Part shown: one piece after another, positions 62,717-64,000 of the stretch
Layout of the letters: each line of letters begins with the position of its first letter
How positions within the stretch are numbered: position 1 is the stretch's first letter
Assembly: GCA_018669475.1 (NCBI GenBank)
Contig: JABHCC010000209.1
Span: 1 to 64,000, forward strand
Length of the DNA stretch: 64,000 bases
Source of the DNA: Bacteroidota bacterium
GTDB taxonomy: Bacteria; Bacteroidota; Bacteroidia; Bacteroidales; UBA12481
Reading direction: 5' to 3'
Notes under the pieces: model-generated
The model's input: the letters and a program-made list of their open reading frames with translations, nothing else
Database searches by the model: none
What the model was told of the DNA's origin: nothing
Made by a program: the position numbers and the translations under genes

Positions 62717-63418
62717 TCAAATGCCTGACAAAATGAGCTTTCTAAACTCTACTTCTGATCCTTCTGCCTGAATAGCTATCTGACCTTTATTTACTGTACA
62801 CTTAGATCCATGATTTACCAATTCATCATTAACCCAGACTTTTATTTCTCTGTCAGTGCATTCTATAAGCATATGGTTCCATTCTCCAAGTGAGTTTTCT
62901 GAATCATCAGTAAGGTTTTCTATTCTTCTGTTTTTCCCTTCTACGATTCCCCATTTCTTTTTGGGTCCGCGTCGTTTTACCATATCCGGAACAGTGATAT
63001 CTTCGACGATACACCAGAAATCGCCAGCGTGCTTATGCTGCATCTGAACTTCGAGTGATTTTGGGAACATTTCATATAATGATCTGGGTGTGGAGGCATG
63101 AACCAGTACTCCGCAATTTCCGGGCTCAGCGGCAAAACGATATTCAATTTCCAGTTTGTAATTTTGATAAACTGCATCAGTAATCAGATGGCCGCCCGGC
63201 GTACCCAGACTCACCAGCATCCCATCTCTGACAATAAAAGGGCTTTTTACTTCTGAGTTTTTATCCATTTCCGGGACATCAACATGCCAACCGGTTAGGT
63301 CGACACCATTAAACAAGTTGACAGAGCTTTGAGCCCTTAAAGATGAGTAAGTGCCATTATGGAGAAAAACCATAATGAAAGAAAATAGTATGATTTTAGT
63401 AATCTTAAAATTCTTCAT
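62717..63418 (-). CDS. DUF1080 family (3-keto-disaccharide hydrolase-like) exported protein
   Basis: A 233-residue exported protein (signal peptide, cleavage probable after SLRAQ at about 30). The single DUF1080 beta-sandwich starts LFNGVDLTGWHV and has the typical GNCGVLVHAS, YEMFPKSLEVQMQHKHAGDFW and GEWNHMLIECTDREIKVWVNDELVNHG segments. Homologues hydrolyse 3-keto-glycosides or bind glycans. No oxidoreductase of the 3-keto pathway is directly adjacent, so the substrate is open. Ends a minus-strand pair with the transporter fragment. Confidence 0.9.
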   Translation of the reverse strand: MKNFKITKIILFSFIMVFLHNGTYSSLRAQSSVNLFNGVDLTGWHVDVPEMDKNSEVKSPFIVRDGMLVSLGTPGGHLITDAVYQNYKLEIEYRFAAEPGNCGVLVHASTPRSLYEMFPKSLEVQMQHKHAGDFWCIVEDITVPDMVKRRGPKKKWGIVEGKNRRIENLTDDSENSLGEWNHMLIECTDREIKVWVNDELVNHGSKCTVNKGQIAIQAEGSEVEFRKLILSGI

Positions 63419-63439
63419 TGTATGATAGATTAAAGGATA

Positions 63440-64000
63440 TTATTGGCCTACATTCCCTTTCTGAGAAAGGAGGATGGCGATGGGTTTTGTGTCCTTGAAT
63501 TCTGATAAGATAATGATGAGAATCACCGTAATTGGTACGCTTAGGAGCATTCCTGTAATTCCCCAGATCAGTCCCCAGAGGGCCAAGGTGAGGAAAACCA
63601 CCAGTGGGCTGATGTTGAGGCTTGTACCCATAAGTTTTGGTTCGATCAGATTCCCAACCAATAGCTGGATGGCTCCTACAATTGATAATACAAGTATGGC
63701 CGGGGATAGTTCACCAAATTGTAGCATTGAAAAGACTGCCGGAAATATTGTAGCAATTAGTGAACCAATGGTTGGGATAAAGTTCAGTATAAAAATCAGA
63801 AATGCCCAAAATAAAGGTGCATCCACACCTATGAAGAGGAGGGCGAAATAGCTCAGGAATCCGGTTAGTATACTTACCAGTGATTTTAGTGTGATGTAAC
63901 TTCTGATTGACATGTCAATTTTTGAAACCAGACCCTCAATCTGCTTATAGCGATCATCCGAAGGGTACATTCTTCGGAGCTTTCTTCTGAAGGTTGGTTC
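63440..64000 (-). CDS. AI-2E family transporter, C-terminal part (gene runs off the window)
   Basis: The frame is open from the window edge (64000) with no start, so the gene is partial; 186 residues are seen. The family motif FILNFIPTIGSLIATIFPAVF and the hydrophobic helices (about 45-70, 75-110, 118-142, 145-175 of the fragment) match the C-terminal half of AI-2E/PerM family proteins, including FVNLI/GNLIEPKLMG-type (here GNLIEPKLMGTSLNISP). Members are membrane proteins linked to autoinducer or sodium export. The function of this one cannot be determined further. Confidence 0.9.
   Translation of the reverse strand, partial: EPTFRRKLRRMYPSDDRYKQIEGLVSKIDMSIRSYITLKSLVSILTGFLSYFALLFIGVDAPLFWAFLIFILNFIPTIGSLIATIFPAVFSMLQFGELSPAILVLSIVGAIQLLVGNLIEPKLMGTSLNISPLVVFLTLALWGLIWGITGMLLSVPITVILIIILSEFKDTKPIAILLSQKGNVGQ

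Overview
The window comes from a moderately AT-rich bacterial chromosome with dense, single-frame bacterial genes. Several marks point to Bacteroidota: proteins with type IX secretion (T9SS) C-terminal sorting domains, a DUF2723-type GT117 membrane protein, DUF6427 and DUF5916 proteins, a long FtsX-like permease of the Bacteroidota kind, few Shine-Dalgarno sequences, and -33/-7 promoters of TTTG / TAnnTTTG type. GH92, GH38, GH116, many exported peptidases and a three-gene acyl-CoA carboxylase fit an organism that degrades glycans and protein (Bacteroidales/Marinilabiliales-like or a relative; the order is a guess). No rRNA, tRNA, CRISPR array or SusC/SusD pair was seen.

Layout. 1-6350 (+): a possible transposase tail, then GT117, polysaccharide deacetylase, purD, a DUF6427 membrane protein and a coupled 54-residue protein. 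6347-10453 (-): a helical unknown, then the carboxyltransferase, biotin carrier and biotin carboxylase of an acyl-CoA carboxylase. 10570-18054: an exported DUF302-like protein, a perfect 33-bp palindrome, an FtsX-type permease, a GH116 glycosidase with a nested binding domain, and a D-cysteine desulfhydrase/ACC-deaminase homologue. 18169-21487 (+): a T9SS cargo protein, a terminator, then an overlapping pair consisting of a thymidylate-synthase-fold protein and a DNPH1/Rcl nucleotide N-hydrolase. 21503-30308 (-): a tight run of sodium:solute symporter (broken by one in-frame TGA), GH38, ABC ATPase and permease, LolA-like protein and PhoD-like phosphatase; a D-lyxose/D-mannose isomerase is divergent from it. 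31036-41721: DPP-IV, a membrane GT-like protein, a 50-residue lipoprotein, cyclophilin, acetyl-CoA synthetase, an M28 peptidase fused to a beta-barrel, and a BNR/sortilin-like propeller. 41999-50746: GH92, MATE exporter, a parallel beta-helix lipoprotein, a beta-lactamase-fold protein lacking its SxxK residues, a small barrel and a MaoC hydratase. 51177-64000: sensor kinase, M14 peptidase with sorting domain, secreted FAD oxidoreductase, DUF5916 protein, M14 lipoprotein, double-VOC lipoprotein, ferritin-like protein, DUF1080 protein and the end of an AI-2E family transporter.

How genes may work together. GH92 (exported), GH38 (cytoplasmic), the symporter and the cupin isomerase could form a mannose/mannoside route. 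Exported DPP-IV, M28 and two M14 enzymes could form a peptide-degrading set. Three unrelated genes (DPP-IV, sensor kinase, M14 lipoprotein) share a nearly identical promoter-leader of about 75-80 bases that runs to the start codon, with a partial fourth copy before the beta-helix gene; this is the best candidate for an undescribed regulatory unit. The thymidylate-synthase-like/DNPH1 pair is the best candidate for an under-described enzymatic module.
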